64,000 bases of DNA from Hungatella effluvii. GTDB taxonomy: Bacteria > Bacillota > Clostridia > Lachnospirales > Lachnospiraceae. A program made the translations under genes and the position numbers. Positions 1-8,778 of the stretch are shown in pieces. Below the pieces are notes generated by a model. That model did no database searches and was not told the DNA's origin. It saw only the letters and a list, made by a program, of their open reading frames with translations. The DNA is taken from NCBI RefSeq assembly GCF_003201875.1, contig NZ_QJKD01000020.1, forward strand, positions 1 through 64,000, written 5' to 3'. The first letter of the stretch is position 1. The number at the start of each line of letters is the position of its first letter.

Positions 1-134
1 TGTTCCACTAATAATTCATTCAATGTTCCAAGCTTGCGGATGGTTCTGGACGTAGATTTTCCGTTGCCATCTATAAAGGACTGCTTGATGTAAAACGATT
101 CAGCATTCTTTGATTTTGATGTATTTACCTTCAT
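1..134 (-). CDS. IS1634-like transposase, N-terminal fragment (runs off left edge)
   Basis: Forty-four codons are visible on the minus strand, beginning MKVNTSKSKNAESFYIKQ and continuing through TSRTIRKLGTLNELL. The lysine-rich SKSKNAESFYI opening followed by a KLGT element is what I remember from the start of IS1634-family transposases in clostridia; this is recognition from memory, not a search. A strong ribosome site (AGGGAGG, about 144-150) precedes the ATG, which supports this start. The rest of the gene lies outside the window, so whether the element is complete cannot be judged. It fits the mobile-DNA character of the first 2.8 kb. Confidence 0.6.
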   Translation of the reverse strand, partial: MKVNTSKSKNAESFYIKQSFIDGNGKSTSRTIRKLGTLNELLVE

Positions 135-417
135 AAGTTATTACCTCCCTCCCCCTATTATACCATAAAAAAGCTAAAAAGCCTATATATAAAAACAAAA
201 AATTTGACAAAAAAATATAAGCCAGTAGCGGCTTAGCGGTGTTTTTTTTAGATTGGGGGTGTCAAACTCCCGGGTTAGAGCTTTGAATGACAAAATTATG
301 GATAAAATAAAAAATTACATAGCAAATTGGAATTTTCCAACTTTTAATATAGAATTAAAATTAATGAAGTTAAAGTTGACCAAATTAAACGTAGCGGCAG
401 CTAAGAAAGGAATTGTA

Positions 418-831
418 ATGGAAATAAATAATAAGAAAAATTATGTATCTTTTATTTTGATTTTTTTCATTATGCTTCTTTTTGCTGCCAGCTTAACTAT
501 GAATGTGCTCTTTTGTAGTAATTATAATCTTTATGAATTAATAGATAAGACAACTGTAACTAAAACGTGGGAAATTTCGGAAAATACTGTTTGCAGTGAA
601 GACGATGATGATACTACCCATTTTAAGGTTTCATTTTTGAGCAATAATAATTCTCATACTGAAACTATAACGAAGAATATATGTCCAATACCTATAATTG
701 CAGCTATCCCAAAAGGATTCAGCCTGCTTTTTTTCCTTATTATAGTTTTTCTTTATTTCTTTTTGACCTTATTTAGATTATTGCCCGATGAATGGACATT
801 AATTAATCAAAAGGTACGTCTGGACGATTGA
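418..831 (+). CDS. Small two-TM membrane protein, unknown function
   Basis: The protein is 137 aa from the ATG at 418, which has AGAAAGGA just upstream. The frame is open back to 253, but that upstream part lacks a ribosome site. One hydrophobic segment lies at about residues 10-30 (FILIFFIMLLFAASL) and a second at about 98-122 (FSLLFFLIIVFLYFFL). Between them is a polar, probably extracellular loop with an acidic run (EDDDD) and two cysteines. I do not recognise the family. The gene is far richer in AT than the chromosome further right, which fits acquisition by transfer. Confidence 0.5.
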   Translation: MEINNKKNYVSFILIFFIMLLFAASLTMNVLFCSNYNLYELIDKTTVTKTWEISENTVCSEDDDDTTHFKVSFLSNNNSHTETITKNICPIPIIAAIPKGFSLLFFLIIVFLYFFLTLFRLLPDEWTLINQKVRLDD

Positions 832-974
832 ATCAACTCCTTTTCAAATCATTGCTAGTGTGCTAGTGGTTGTAAGCCATTTTCAGAATCAAATAATGGC
901 TTTCTTTTTGTATGCAGATAGATAGTGAGTATAAGCCACATACTTATTATGAGATTGAATTGGAGGAATATGTA

Positions 975-1193
975 TTGAAAGAAAAGATATATAAATTATT
1001 TCTCATCTTAATGGTGAGTTTGTCCTTGGGTTCAGGTTCCCTGGCCCAAAATGAGATACGCAAGCTACTTGAAGCTCTTTTGGGAACAGGTGATATACAG
1101 GTGGTTCAAGAACTTGATGAAGAAGAAAAACAAAAAGAATCCGAAGAAATAAGAAAGAAGAAATTCCTAAATTATTTTCAAGATATTCTATGA
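975..1193 (+). CDS. Small putative secreted protein, TTG start
   Basis: I place the start at TTG 975 because GGAGG lies at 962-966, about eight bases upstream. The frame is open to 912 but has no ribosome site there. The 72-aa product begins MKEKIYKLFLILMVSLSL and has a signal-peptide pattern: Lys-rich start, hydrophobic core, and a likely cleavage after GSGSLA. The mature part is a charged, probably helical stretch rich in Glu and Lys (DEEEKQKESEEIRKKK). The +1 frame continues past the stop to 1347 with plausible coding (FYDTLVQACSGGQADIGEY), so a longer gene broken by a frameshift is possible. Family unknown. Confidence 0.4.
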   Translation: MKEKIYKLFLILMVSLSLGSGSLAQNEIRKLLEALLGTGDIQVVQELDEEEKQKESEEIRKKKFLNYFQDIL

Positions 1194-1600
1194 TACGCTT
1201 GTACAAGCGTGCAGCGGGGGACAAGCTGACATCGGGGAATATGTAAAGGCAAAATTGATAGAAAGCATATTCAAATTTCTCTTTACAGACCTTCAGGAAC
1301 TAAGCTCTTTCAGTTTTGACTTTATTTTCTTCCATGACTTTCTATGAACCCGGATATAGATGCCCTTTCCTTTCTTAATGCTATGGGCGAAAAGAATTAA
1401 ACAAACGGCTAAGGAGGGAAACGGCGGAGCCGGAATCCCCTTTGTGAAACAAAGGCGCAGTTGTACACCACCGAAAGGCGGGGCGCTGCGCCCCACCGAT
1501 AAGTTAAGAATTTATTCAGAATTTATTTCTTTTAAAACATGGATGGCTATTGTATAATAATGAAACCAAAACAGTAAGACTATATGAGAGGATTGTGAAA
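1194..1600. other. Gap without a confident gene; GC-rich hairpin
   Basis: The +1 frame runs open to 1347 and may be the displaced end of the preceding gene. At 1480-1494 there is a seven-bp GC hairpin (GGGGCGC, one-base loop, GCGCCCC) inside a GC-rich patch that stands out from its AT-rich surroundings. It could be left from a mobilisation region of a mobile element, but I see no relaxase, so this is only a guess. No other gene is supportable. Confidence 0.35.
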
Positions 1601-2176
1601 ATGAGAAAATTTATAGTAGCAGGAAATGGGAAGAAAAGGGAAGTGGCGGTTTTTGTGGTAATGATGGCTGTGATACTGTCAGCCTGTTCGCCGGCGGAGA
1701 CAAAAACAGCGGAGAACTCCGTGGAGCAAAGCCTGTCTATTGATGCTGCGGAAACGAAAAGCCAGGAGAGTAGTGTCGAAAAGCCGGAAGATTCACCAAT
1801 TATCGTGACGGAAGCACCAGAAGAAACATTAACAATGGAGGAATCTACAGGAGAACTTTCGGAAGATGCTCTAGAAGTTAAAAGTATCACGGAGGTGTTT
1901 TGTACAGCGTACTTTGAGAGAAATATAGATGAGATAAAAAAATATTTAGCCAGTTCTTATGAAGATGTTATTAGGGTGCTTGATTCCACAGATGAAATAT
2001 CAGATATATCTATAAAAGGGCTGGCTGCGATAAAAGAAGCCAAGATAGGGGACATATACCCCGTTTATTGTGAATTTAAGCCTAATGCTCAGAGTGATAC
2101 GTTCCAGTATTTGACAATAGAGTTTATAAAACAGGAGGATGGCTGGAAAGTGCAGGCTTACGGTTTAGAGCTTTGA
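1601..2176 (+). CDS. Putative lipoprotein with an NTF2-like C-terminal half
   Basis: The protein is 191 aa from ATG 1601; the open frame upstream to 1550 lacks a ribosome site. A lipobox (VILSAC) follows a hydrophobic segment near residue 25, so the protein should be exported and lipid-anchored. Next comes a low-complexity linker rich in Glu, Ser and Thr to about residue 95. The C-terminal half (VFCTAYFERNIDEIKKYL, later EFIKQEDGWKVQAYGLEL) resembles NTF2-like or DUF4878-type folds, with a closing D-G-W-K-V beta strand. Function unknown. The last codons (TTAGAGCTTTGA) recur near 273-286, which hints at a decayed second copy to the left. Confidence 0.6.
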   Translation: MRKFIVAGNGKKREVAVFVVMMAVILSACSPAETKTAENSVEQSLSIDAAETKSQESSVEKPEDSPIIVTEAPEETLTMEESTGELSEDALEVKSITEVFCTAYFERNIDEIKKYLASSYEDVIRVLDSTDEISDISIKGLAAIKEAKIGDIYPVYCEFKPNAQSDTFQYLTIEFIKQEDGWKVQAYGLEL

Positions 2177-2440
2177 TAGATACGGGAATAAATGTTAAAG
2201 AAAGTAAAGAAACTGCGAGAATTGAAACAGGGAAATGGAGCATTCATACTTGCCATGCCCACACGATCATCGAAATGTCGGAGATGATTGCCACCGCCAG
2301 TGCGTGTTCGGCGGCATGTCCAATGCCCTTTCCTTCCTTTTGAACGCTCCGGCAACCGGCGCTTCCTGCCGTGATAATTAAACGCCGTTTGTTCGATCAA
2401 TACATGGAACAGGAGTATTCTTTCTGAAATTTAGTGATAT

Positions 2441-2490
2441 AAAAAGCAGCCCTGATATGATACAATAAATGTGTCATATCAAGGCTTTTT
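2441..2490 (+). terminator. Rho-independent terminator upstream of the integrase remnant
   Basis: AAAAGC...CCTGATATGA pairs with TCATATCAAGGCTTTTT; the inner TGATATGA/TCATATCA is perfect and a T-run follows. It lies 24 bases before the integrase remnant and 265 after the lipoprotein gene. The rest of 2177-2513 shows no gene, only a GC-richer patch at about 2260-2390. Confidence 0.6.
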
Positions 2491-2513
2491 CCATTATGGA
2501 AAGAAGTTTGACA

Positions 2514-2830
2514 ATGTCCGAGAAACATAAAGATAATAAAGGATAGCTCCTGCGAATAGGAGAGAGCCAGAGAAAAGACCTGATTTATCAGTACCGATAC
2601 ACAGATATTCGTGGAAAGTGGCTGTATTCTGGGAACGGTATATCAGTTTGAAACAGGGGGCCGCTATAATACTAAAGTCGGTCATACGTTCTGCACGAAT
2701 ATGGCAAATGCTGGTATGGATATTTAGACCTTGCAGTATGTGATAGGACATTCTACTACTCCATTTGCCCGTGAATATGCGTAGATTTATAAAGAATTGC
2801 GTAGATTCAGGGATAAGCACATAATATGAA
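2514..2830 (+). pseudogene. Remnant of a Tn916-family tyrosine integrase
   Basis: From ATG 2514 the frame reads MSEKHKDNKG, then TAG at 2544-2546, then LLRIGESQRKDLIYQYRY and TDIRGKW. This is the arm-binding N-terminus I recall for Tn916-type integrases. After a stop near 2650, a different frame from 2683 reads HTFCTNMANAGMDI, stop, TLQYVIGHS, matching the conserved His-...-GH catalytic region near the C-terminus. The central catalytic domain is missing. The gene is therefore broken by an in-frame stop, a large deletion, a frameshift and another stop. It marks an old integrative element that can no longer encode its own integrase. Confidence 0.75.
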
Positions 2831-2890
2831 AAAAGTGTCCAAAAGCCCGTAATATCAGGGCTTGAAGGCTTATGAAAGGATATAATCAAG

Positions 2891-3361
2891 ATGATAAAAA
2901 TACTATTTATTTGCCACGGCAATATCTGCCGATCCCCCATGGCCGAGTTCATCATGAAGGACATGGTAGAAAAACGTCATCAGAGCGACCGCTTTTACAT
3001 TGCTTCCGCGGCCACCAGCCGCGAGGAGATCGGCAATCCGGTTCATCATGGGACGAGGAACAAACTGCGCCAGTACGGCATTTCTACAGAAGGAAAGCGT
3101 GCAGTACAGATGACGAAGGCTGATTATGACAAGTATGATTATCTCATTGGAATGGAGCAGTGGAATATCTCCAATATGATGAGAATTCTGGGGAGTGATC
3201 CGGAGGGGAAGGTCTCGAGGCTTTTGGACTTCGGTCCCAATCCAAGGGATATCGACGATCCGTGGTATACCGGAGATTTTGATTCCACCTGCCGGGATAT
3301 ATGCGAAGGATGCGAGGCTCTGCTTGACTATATCAACCGGCACGAGTCCGAATGCCGCTGA
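2891..3361 (+). CDS. Low-molecular-weight protein-tyrosine phosphatase
   Basis: The protein is 156 aa, the usual size for the family, and cytoplasmic. The signature P-loop C-x5-R is CHGNICRS, with catalytic Cys8 and Arg14, at the very N-terminus as is typical. The general-acid motif is DPWYTGDFD near residues 124-132. The enzyme removes phosphate from protein tyrosines through a cysteinyl-phosphate intermediate. Relatives often serve capsule or kinase regulation, but no tyrosine kinase or polysaccharide cluster is next to it here, so the substrate is open. It is the first ordinary chromosomal gene right of the mobile remnants. A hairpin without a T-run follows its stop. Confidence 0.93.
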   Translation: MIKILFICHGNICRSPMAEFIMKDMVEKRHQSDRFYIASAATSREEIGNPVHHGTRNKLRQYGISTEGKRAVQMTKADYDKYDYLIGMEQWNISNMMRILGSDPEGKVSRLLDFGPNPRDIDDPWYTGDFDSTCRDICEGCEALLDYINRHESECR

Positions 3362-3828
3362 AAATGACAATCTGACAAGTTGGTACACTGATAAGCCCCC
3401 CTGTCTCATGATTACGGGAGACAGGGGGCCCAATTCGGCATAAAATCGGGCTGACAACCGTTTTACCTTTGCTGCGTGATAAGACAGATAGTTAATAGGG
3501 CATTCGACCAGAGTATCAAAGATGTCCACCACCGCCTTCTTAAAATCATCAATGGGTCGTATGATACCAGTACCTATGAGTCCGGTGATTCCGTCTGCCA
3601 GGAATTCATTGGGCGGTTCGTCGATGGTTTCACTGAGATAACTCTGATCCGAGGAAACGAGATACGCTTCGCAGGAATCCAGCACATGGGCTGCGGACTG
3701 GTCGGATATGAAGAGAGGGGAAGCAAAGCACCCCTCTATTTTGTTGTGAAAATATACTATCAGTTGTGATAGTTGTGGATATAAATTGTGCATTATATAA
3801 TAAGAAAAAAGAAACGGAGTGAACAGCC
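3362..3828. other. Gap with strong hairpin and an unexplained minus-strand open frame
   Basis: A 12-base stem (GCCCCCCTGTCTC with GAGACAGGGGGC, 3394-3430) follows the phosphatase gene but has no T-run on either strand. The minus strand stays open through this gap and across the whole phosphatase gene (2903-3871); the plus strand is also open at 3476-3769. Neither product matches a family I know and neither has a clear ribosome site, so I do not call a gene. The region may be a decayed gene. Confidence 0.35.
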
Positions 3829-5433
3829 TTGAATCAATATAAAGGGGAAGCGTGGCTGGGAGAAGAGCCACGGATCAGGGAAGAAAACATAACCGAAACA
3901 GTGTCCGCGGATATTATTGTAGTAGGCGGCGGTCTGGCCGGAGTGGCGGCCGTCAGGCAGGCGGCGGAGATGGGACAAAAGGTTCTTCTCTTTGAAAAAT
4001 GCAGATGCGTTCAGGCCAGATCCGGAGACTTCGCCGTCATGGACAGCAAGGTGGCGAAGCGCTGGGGACGGGATCATCTGAATAAAACAGAGATTGTCAA
4101 CAATCTGATGCACGACATGGCCTATAAGGCCAGTCAGAATATTTTGAAACGCTGGTCGGAGGAAGCTGGAAAGGCGTTCGACTGGTACCTGGAGGGACTG
4201 GAAGATATTGCGGTCCTGGACCGTACCGATCAGGTCCCGCCAAAAGGCGTAAAATGCTATGTACAGCCGAGGCGTCTGCCTCTCCCGGAAAGTTTTGACA
4301 ACGCCCGGGAGAATTTCAAATGCTACCAGGTGACTGCATGGATTCGTCCATCCCATATCGCCCTGTGCCGCGGCAATTTTGAACTGGCGGAGAAGACGGG
4401 AAATGTGACCTCCTACTTCAATGCAAGGGTAAAAAAGCTGTTGAAAAATGTTGACGGCCGGGTGGAAGGCGTAATCGCCGGGACCAGGGAAGGCGGCCTT
4501 ATAAAGGCTTACGCATCAAAGGGTGTCATTCTGGCTACGGGAGATTACATGAGCGATGAAGCAATGCTGAGACGGTTCCTGCCCGGAATGATGGAGACGC
4601 CGAAGCAGTGGACCAGCTACGACATGGACCGGCAGCCGTCCAACATGGGAGACGGCCATAAGATGGCGCTCTGGGCGGGAGCGAAGCTTCAGGACAGCCC
4701 ACACGCGCCCTGCGCCCACCATATGGGAAGCGTGTTTGGCGTGGCCGATTTCCTGCTTCTCAATACCCGCGGTAAACGGTTTGTCAATGAGGACGCGCCG
4801 GGACAGCAGCTGGGCAGTCAGATTGAGAATCTGCCGGACAAAACAGCGTGGCAGATCGTGGACGGGAACTGGAGAAGCTATATACCGAAGGAGTATCCGA
4901 ATCATGGATCTGTGTGCTTCGTCACAGAAGATGAAGAACTGGAGAGCGGAAATATTTACGATAAACTCTGCTTTATTGATAATTATATAGCGCCTAAATA
5001 TATTCGAAAAGCGGTGGAGGACGGCGTTCTTCTGGAAGCGGAGACGCTGGAAGCGCTGATTGCGAAAACAGGGCTTCCGTTGGAGACAGCGCTGGCGTCT
5101 GTGGAAGAGTACAACCGCCTCTGTGACCAGGGGGAAGATACGGACTACGGCAAGAGGAAGGATCGCCTCTTCGCAGTGAAGCAGGGACCGTTCTACGCGG
5201 CAAAGTTCACACCGGCGATAATGATCGCAGCCATGGGGGGGATTCAGAGTGATGAGGACGCCCACTGCTACGACACCGGGGGAGCGGTTATTCCGGGGCT
5301 TTACGCAGCAGGCAATGTTCAGGGAAACCGGGTAGCAGTGGATTATCCGCTGACTGTGCCGGGGTTAAGCCATTCTCTGGCCCTGGTATACGGAAGAATC
5401 GCCGCGGAAAGTGCGGTATACGAGAACCAATAA
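3829..5433 (+). CDS. FAD-dependent oxidoreductase, fumarate-reductase flavoprotein type
   Basis: The 534-aa protein is read from a TTG start at 3829, chosen because GGAG lies at 3816-3819 and no ATG is near. A Rossmann FAD site (IIVVGGGLAGVAAVRQA, glycines about 33-38) opens the FAD_binding_2 fold. The C-terminal part (GLYAAGNVQGNRVAVDYP) closes the flavin site. Such enzymes reduce or oxidise small organic acids or sugars-derived keto compounds. There is no iron-sulfur or membrane subunit beside it, so it is probably soluble. It ends 147 bases before the sugar-binding lipoprotein and may belong to that locus. Substrate unknown. Confidence 0.82.
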   Translation: MNQYKGEAWLGEEPRIREENITETVSADIIVVGGGLAGVAAVRQAAEMGQKVLLFEKCRCVQARSGDFAVMDSKVAKRWGRDHLNKTEIVNNLMHDMAYKASQNILKRWSEEAGKAFDWYLEGLEDIAVLDRTDQVPPKGVKCYVQPRRLPLPESFDNARENFKCYQVTAWIRPSHIALCRGNFELAEKTGNVTSYFNARVKKLLKNVDGRVEGVIAGTREGGLIKAYASKGVILATGDYMSDEAMLRRFLPGMMETPKQWTSYDMDRQPSNMGDGHKMALWAGAKLQDSPHAPCAHHMGSVFGVADFLLLNTRGKRFVNEDAPGQQLGSQIENLPDKTAWQIVDGNWRSYIPKEYPNHGSVCFVTEDEELESGNIYDKLCFIDNYIAPKYIRKAVEDGVLLEAETLEALIAKTGLPLETALASVEEYNRLCDQGEDTDYGKRKDRLFAVKQGPFYAAKFTPAIMIAAMGGIQSDEDAHCYDTGGAVIPGLYAAGNVQGNRVAVDYPLTVPGLSHSLALVYGRIAAESAVYENQ

Positions 5434-5460
5434 GAGATCAGCATACATTAAAAAGAAACA

Positions 5461-5530
5461 GCAAAAATACAAAAGCAAAAATGCAAAAGCAAAAATGCAA
5501 AAGCAAAAATGCAAGAAATGCAAGAAATGC
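5461..5530 (+). repeat. A-rich tandem repeat before the sugar-binding protein gene
   Basis: About three copies of a 14-base unit (AAAAGCAAAAATGC) are followed by two copies of AAGAAATGC. The repeat fills the leader between the flavoprotein and the binding-protein gene. Read in frame it would extend the next gene at its N-terminus (MQEMQEMQ), but the ribosome site and signal peptide place the true start after it. Copy number could vary by slippage. Confidence 0.7.
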
Positions 5531-5580
5531 AAAATACCAAAAACTGCGCAAAGTCGCATGAAAATGGAGGAAAAGAAATC

Positions 5581-6942
5581 ATGAAAAAAGCAGGAAAAGC
5601 TGTAGTACTGATGACGGCTCTGGCGGTAACCGGAGCACTGCTGGGGGGCTGTGCGGGCGGCACGGCGGACAGCAAGACGGAAGCGGGGCAGACCGAAGCG
5701 GGAAAGACGGAAGCTGGTAAGAGCGCAGAGGATTCCGCAAAGACGGAAGCGGCCGGGGGAGATGCTGCGGAAGGAACTGTAAAAGAAGATATCCGTGTCG
5801 TAACATATTTTGCAGGTTCCGATGCCTACGCACCGGTCTGGAAAGAGGTGTGCGCCGATTACATGAAGGACCATCCGGGCATCACCATCGTTGACGAGTC
5901 CCAGCCGACTTCAGGAAGCAACGATTTATTCAAGACGAAGGTTCAGGCCGATCTGGCAGCAGGCAATCCGGCGGATTTGGTTCTTTACTATACGGGCGAG
6001 GCTTATACGAAGACCTTCGAGGACTCAGGGCTGTTCGTGGATTTCGGAGACATTTTGAAGGCAGACCCGGAATGGGCAGGAAACTTCAAGGAGTCCCCGC
6101 TGGAAAATGTTCAGTATCAGGGAAAGCAGTACGCACTTCCCTTCATCGGATATTATGAAGGAATGTTCTACAACAAGGCGCTGTTTGAACAGTATGGACT
6201 GGAAGAGCCGACCACATGGGAAAATATCATGAAGGCAAACGAAGTATTTTCCCAGAACGATATCGTGACGTTGTCCATGTCCCTGGGAATGCCGTATATC
6301 ACCACGGAAAACTTCATTATGGGCGCCTCAGGCAAGGAAAACCACAGAAATTACTTTGACGACAGCTGGGGCATTGCCATCGACTGTATCGCAGAGCTTT
6401 ACCAGAAAGGCGGACTGCCAAAGGACACCTTCACTATCTCAGAGGATGATGTAAGACTGCTCTTCTCAGAAGGAAAAGCGGCTATGATGATCAACGGTTC
6501 CTGGTGTACGGAAAGCCTTCAGGGCAATCCAGACATGAGAATCATCTCCATGCCGACGCTTCCGGGCGGTACAGGCGGCGAAAACTGTGCGATCGCGGGA
6601 TTTTCCTCCGGATGGCATATGACAAAAGCGGCCAATGAGAGAAGCGGAGAGACTTTAAAATTCTTAAAATATATGACATCACCGGAGACCATGGCCAGAT
6701 TCATCGCCTACGGCGGAAGCCCTGCCATCGTCTGCGACGCACCGGAGAATTCCAGCGAACTCTTAAAGAGCGCGGTAACCATGCTGGAGAAGGCGCAGTA
6801 CCAGGATGCGGCTCTCGACTCTCAGGTGAATCATGAGGCGTATGAGACCTTAAACAATGGAATCCAGTACGTCTGCGAAGGCCAGATGACGAGCGCGGAG
6901 GTGCTCAAACAGGCCAAACAGCTGAATGAGTCCGGTCAGTAA
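5581..6942 (+). CDS. ABC transporter sugar-binding lipoprotein
   Basis: The protein is 453 aa from ATG 5581, preceded by GGAGG in GGAGGAAAAGAAATC. The lipobox is LLGGC with the lipidated Cys at residue 24. A linker made of TEAGKTEAGK-type repeats covers about residues 30-65. The body is a family-1 extracellular solute-binding fold (ITIVDESQPTSGSNDLFKTK; later GFSSGWHMTKAANERSGE). It captures a sugar or oligosaccharide outside the membrane and passes it to the two permeases encoded next. No ATPase gene is in this operon, which is usual for such systems because they share an MsmX-type ATPase encoded elsewhere. The glycosidase and kinase downstream point to an amino-sugar oligosaccharide. Confidence 0.92.
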   Translation: MKKAGKAVVLMTALAVTGALLGGCAGGTADSKTEAGQTEAGKTEAGKSAEDSAKTEAAGGDAAEGTVKEDIRVVTYFAGSDAYAPVWKEVCADYMKDHPGITIVDESQPTSGSNDLFKTKVQADLAAGNPADLVLYYTGEAYTKTFEDSGLFVDFGDILKADPEWAGNFKESPLENVQYQGKQYALPFIGYYEGMFYNKALFEQYGLEEPTTWENIMKANEVFSQNDIVTLSMSLGMPYITTENFIMGASGKENHRNYFDDSWGIAIDCIAELYQKGGLPKDTFTISEDDVRLLFSEGKAAMMINGSWCTESLQGNPDMRIISMPTLPGGTGGENCAIAGFSSGWHMTKAANERSGETLKFLKYMTSPETMARFIAYGGSPAIVCDAPENSSELLKSAVTMLEKAQYQDAALDSQVNHEAYETLNNGIQYVCEGQMTSAEVLKQAKQLNESGQ

Positions 6943-7028
6943 GGCAGCCGGGAAAGACAGTGATGAAAGCCGGGGGTTGTGCTCGAACGGGTATAGCCTC
7001 CGTGTGCTCATAACAAGGAGGAAAAAAC

Positions 7029-7895
7029 GTGGCACTGAAAGGTAAAAAATATGTTTGGATCTGCATCGCGCCGGCCATGATCCTGATTATGGCGTTTTTG
7101 ATCTATCCACTCATAAAGACGGTAATATACAGCTTTTCTTCCTGGTATAATTTTGCGCTTACCAGTGAATGGATTGGCCTCGACAATTATAAGCGGATCT
7201 TCTCGGACATGGTCATGCCCGTGGCGTTTAAGAATACGGCGATTCTGATCGCGGGTGTGCTGATTTTCCAGGTGGGATTTGCGCTTCTGCTGGCGATCAT
7301 GGTGGACAGCGCCCATCACGGATTTAAACTGTTCCGGACGGTTTACTTCTTCCCGATCGTCATTTCCGGTACGGCGATCGGCCTGATGTTCACTCTGATT
7401 TACAAGTATGAATACGGACTTTTAAATTACTTTGTCACACTTCTGGGATATGACAAGCAGGTCTGGATTACGCCTAAGACCGCGATCTATCTGGCCCTGA
7501 TCCCTGTTTTGTGGCAGTATATCGGCTTCTATTTTGTAATTTTCTTAACCGGTATCTCCAAGATTCCAGAGGACATCTATGAATCAGCCATGCTGGATGG
7601 CATTACCCCGGTGAAGAAGATTTTCTATATTACGATCCCGATGTTGAAAGATGTGCTGGTTTCCACCGTGGTTCTGGTCGTATCCGGATGTTTCCGCGTA
7701 TTTGACACCATCTACGTGATTACCAAGGGCGGCCCCATGAATTCCAGCCAGCTGCTAAGTACCTATATGTACCAGACTGCTTTTGAGAAATACAACGGCG
7801 GATACGCCAGCGCCATCGCGGTGGTGATGATTATCATCGGCGTATTGCTGACCATCGGGCTTCGGAAGCTTTTGAAGGCCGATGTCGAAGAGTAA
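7029..7895 (+). CDS. ABC sugar permease, MalF/UgpA type
   Basis: The protein is 288 aa from a GTG start at 7029 with AAGGAGG upstream. It has six predicted membrane helices, the first near residues 9-32 (WICIAPAMILIMAFLIYPL). The ATPase-contact EAA loop is seen in EDIYESAMLDGITPVKK near residues 185-201. It forms half of the membrane channel of the importer, with the next gene supplying the other half. Its stop is 11 bases from the next start, so the two are co-translated. The 86-base gap from the binding-protein gene carries no terminator. Confidence 0.93.
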   Translation: MALKGKKYVWICIAPAMILIMAFLIYPLIKTVIYSFSSWYNFALTSEWIGLDNYKRIFSDMVMPVAFKNTAILIAGVLIFQVGFALLLAIMVDSAHHGFKLFRTVYFFPIVISGTAIGLMFTLIYKYEYGLLNYFVTLLGYDKQVWITPKTAIYLALIPVLWQYIGFYFVIFLTGISKIPEDIYESAMLDGITPVKKIFYITIPMLKDVLVSTVVLVVSGCFRVFDTIYVITKGGPMNSSQLLSTYMYQTAFEKYNGGYASAIAVVMIIIGVLLTIGLRKLLKADVEE

Positions 7896-7906
7896 GGAGA
7901 GACGGC

Positions 7907-8746
7907 ATGGGAAATAAAAAACTAAAAATCAGCAGTATCCTGTTATACGCGGTTCTCATTTTCTGGCTTTTGATCACCGTGATTCCCATTCTGTGGGTAT
8001 TTGAAAATTCGTTTAAGCCTTCGGAAGAAATTCTGTTAAATGGAGTAGCTTTTCCGAAAAGCCTGGATTTCTCCAATTACCGTTCCATCTTTTCGTATCC
8101 GGATGTGAATATGTTCCGTTCATTCTTTAACAGCTTCCTGATATCCGGAGGCGTGGTGGCGGGAGTGGTCTGTTTCGGAGGCCTGGCTGCGTTCGGTCTG
8201 GGCCGGTTCGATTCGGGAGTCGGAAAGGTGGTCGAGGCCGGTATGGTAGCCTGTCTTCTGGTTCCGGCATTTGCAACTATGATCCCCAACTTCGTTACGG
8301 TAAGCCGCCTTCCGATCCGGGAAACGTACCTGGCGGTTATCGTACCCCAGGTGGCAGGCAATCTCTGCTTCGCTATCATGCTTCTGTCGTCCTATATGCG
8401 CTCCCTTCCAAACGAACTGGATGAGGCGGCCATTATCGACGGCGCGGGACCGTTTCAGGTCTTAAAGCACATTACGGTGCCGCTGTCGAAGCCCATGTTT
8501 GCTACGGTGGGAATCATGGTATTTATCTGGTCCTACAATGACCTGATTACGTCCCTGGTCTACATATCCGATCAGAAGCTGAAGCCTGTCTGCGTGATAC
8601 TGACCATGGTCAGCAACATGCATGGCACGGATTACGGCGCCATGATGGCGGCCATCTTTATCACGGTGATTCCGGTACTCATCCTCTATATGATGTCCCA
8701 GGAAATGGTCATCAAGGGGCTGACAGCGGGAGCGGTGAAAGGATAA
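7907..8746 (+). CDS. ABC sugar permease, MalG/UgpE type
   Basis: The protein is 279 aa with GGAG upstream of ATG 7907. Six membrane helices are predicted. The EAA loop reads ELDEAAIIDGAGPFQVLK, and the C-terminus (SQEMVIKGLTAGAVKG) is the classic ending of MalG-type permeases. It pairs with the preceding permease to form the transport channel for the carbohydrate bound by the lipoprotein. The glycosidase gene starts 32 bases downstream, so import and intracellular cleavage are very likely co-transcribed. Confidence 0.94.
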   Translation: MGNKKLKISSILLYAVLIFWLLITVIPILWVFENSFKPSEEILLNGVAFPKSLDFSNYRSIFSYPDVNMFRSFFNSFLISGGVVAGVVCFGGLAAFGLGRFDSGVGKVVEAGMVACLLVPAFATMIPNFVTVSRLPIRETYLAVIVPQVAGNLCFAIMLLSSYMRSLPNELDEAAIIDGAGPFQVLKHITVPLSKPMFATVGIMVFIWSYNDLITSLVYISDQKLKPVCVILTMVSNMHGTDYGAMMAAIFITVIPVLILYMMSQEMVIKGLTAGAVKG

Positions 8747-8778
8747 ACCGGTACTGCAGTGAAAAAAGGAGAGTTTGG

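Noticed and set aside
1293..1557. Two overlapping short frames (minus 1293-1496, plus 1360-1557)
   Set aside because: No ribosome sites, no family features; they cover a GC hairpin patch and the promoter side of the lipoprotein gene.
2903..3871. 322-codon open frame on the minus strand opposite the phosphatase gene
   Set aside because: Its right half is the exact antisense of a well-supported phosphatase gene, it has no ribosome site, and the product matches nothing I know.
5461..5530. Possible CRISPR-like array
   Set aside because: Units are contiguous with no spacers and are simple A-rich sequence.
6943..7028. Possible tRNA fragment between the binding-protein and permease genes
   Set aside because: A GTTCGA-like stretch is present but no acceptor stem or cloverleaf arms can be paired.
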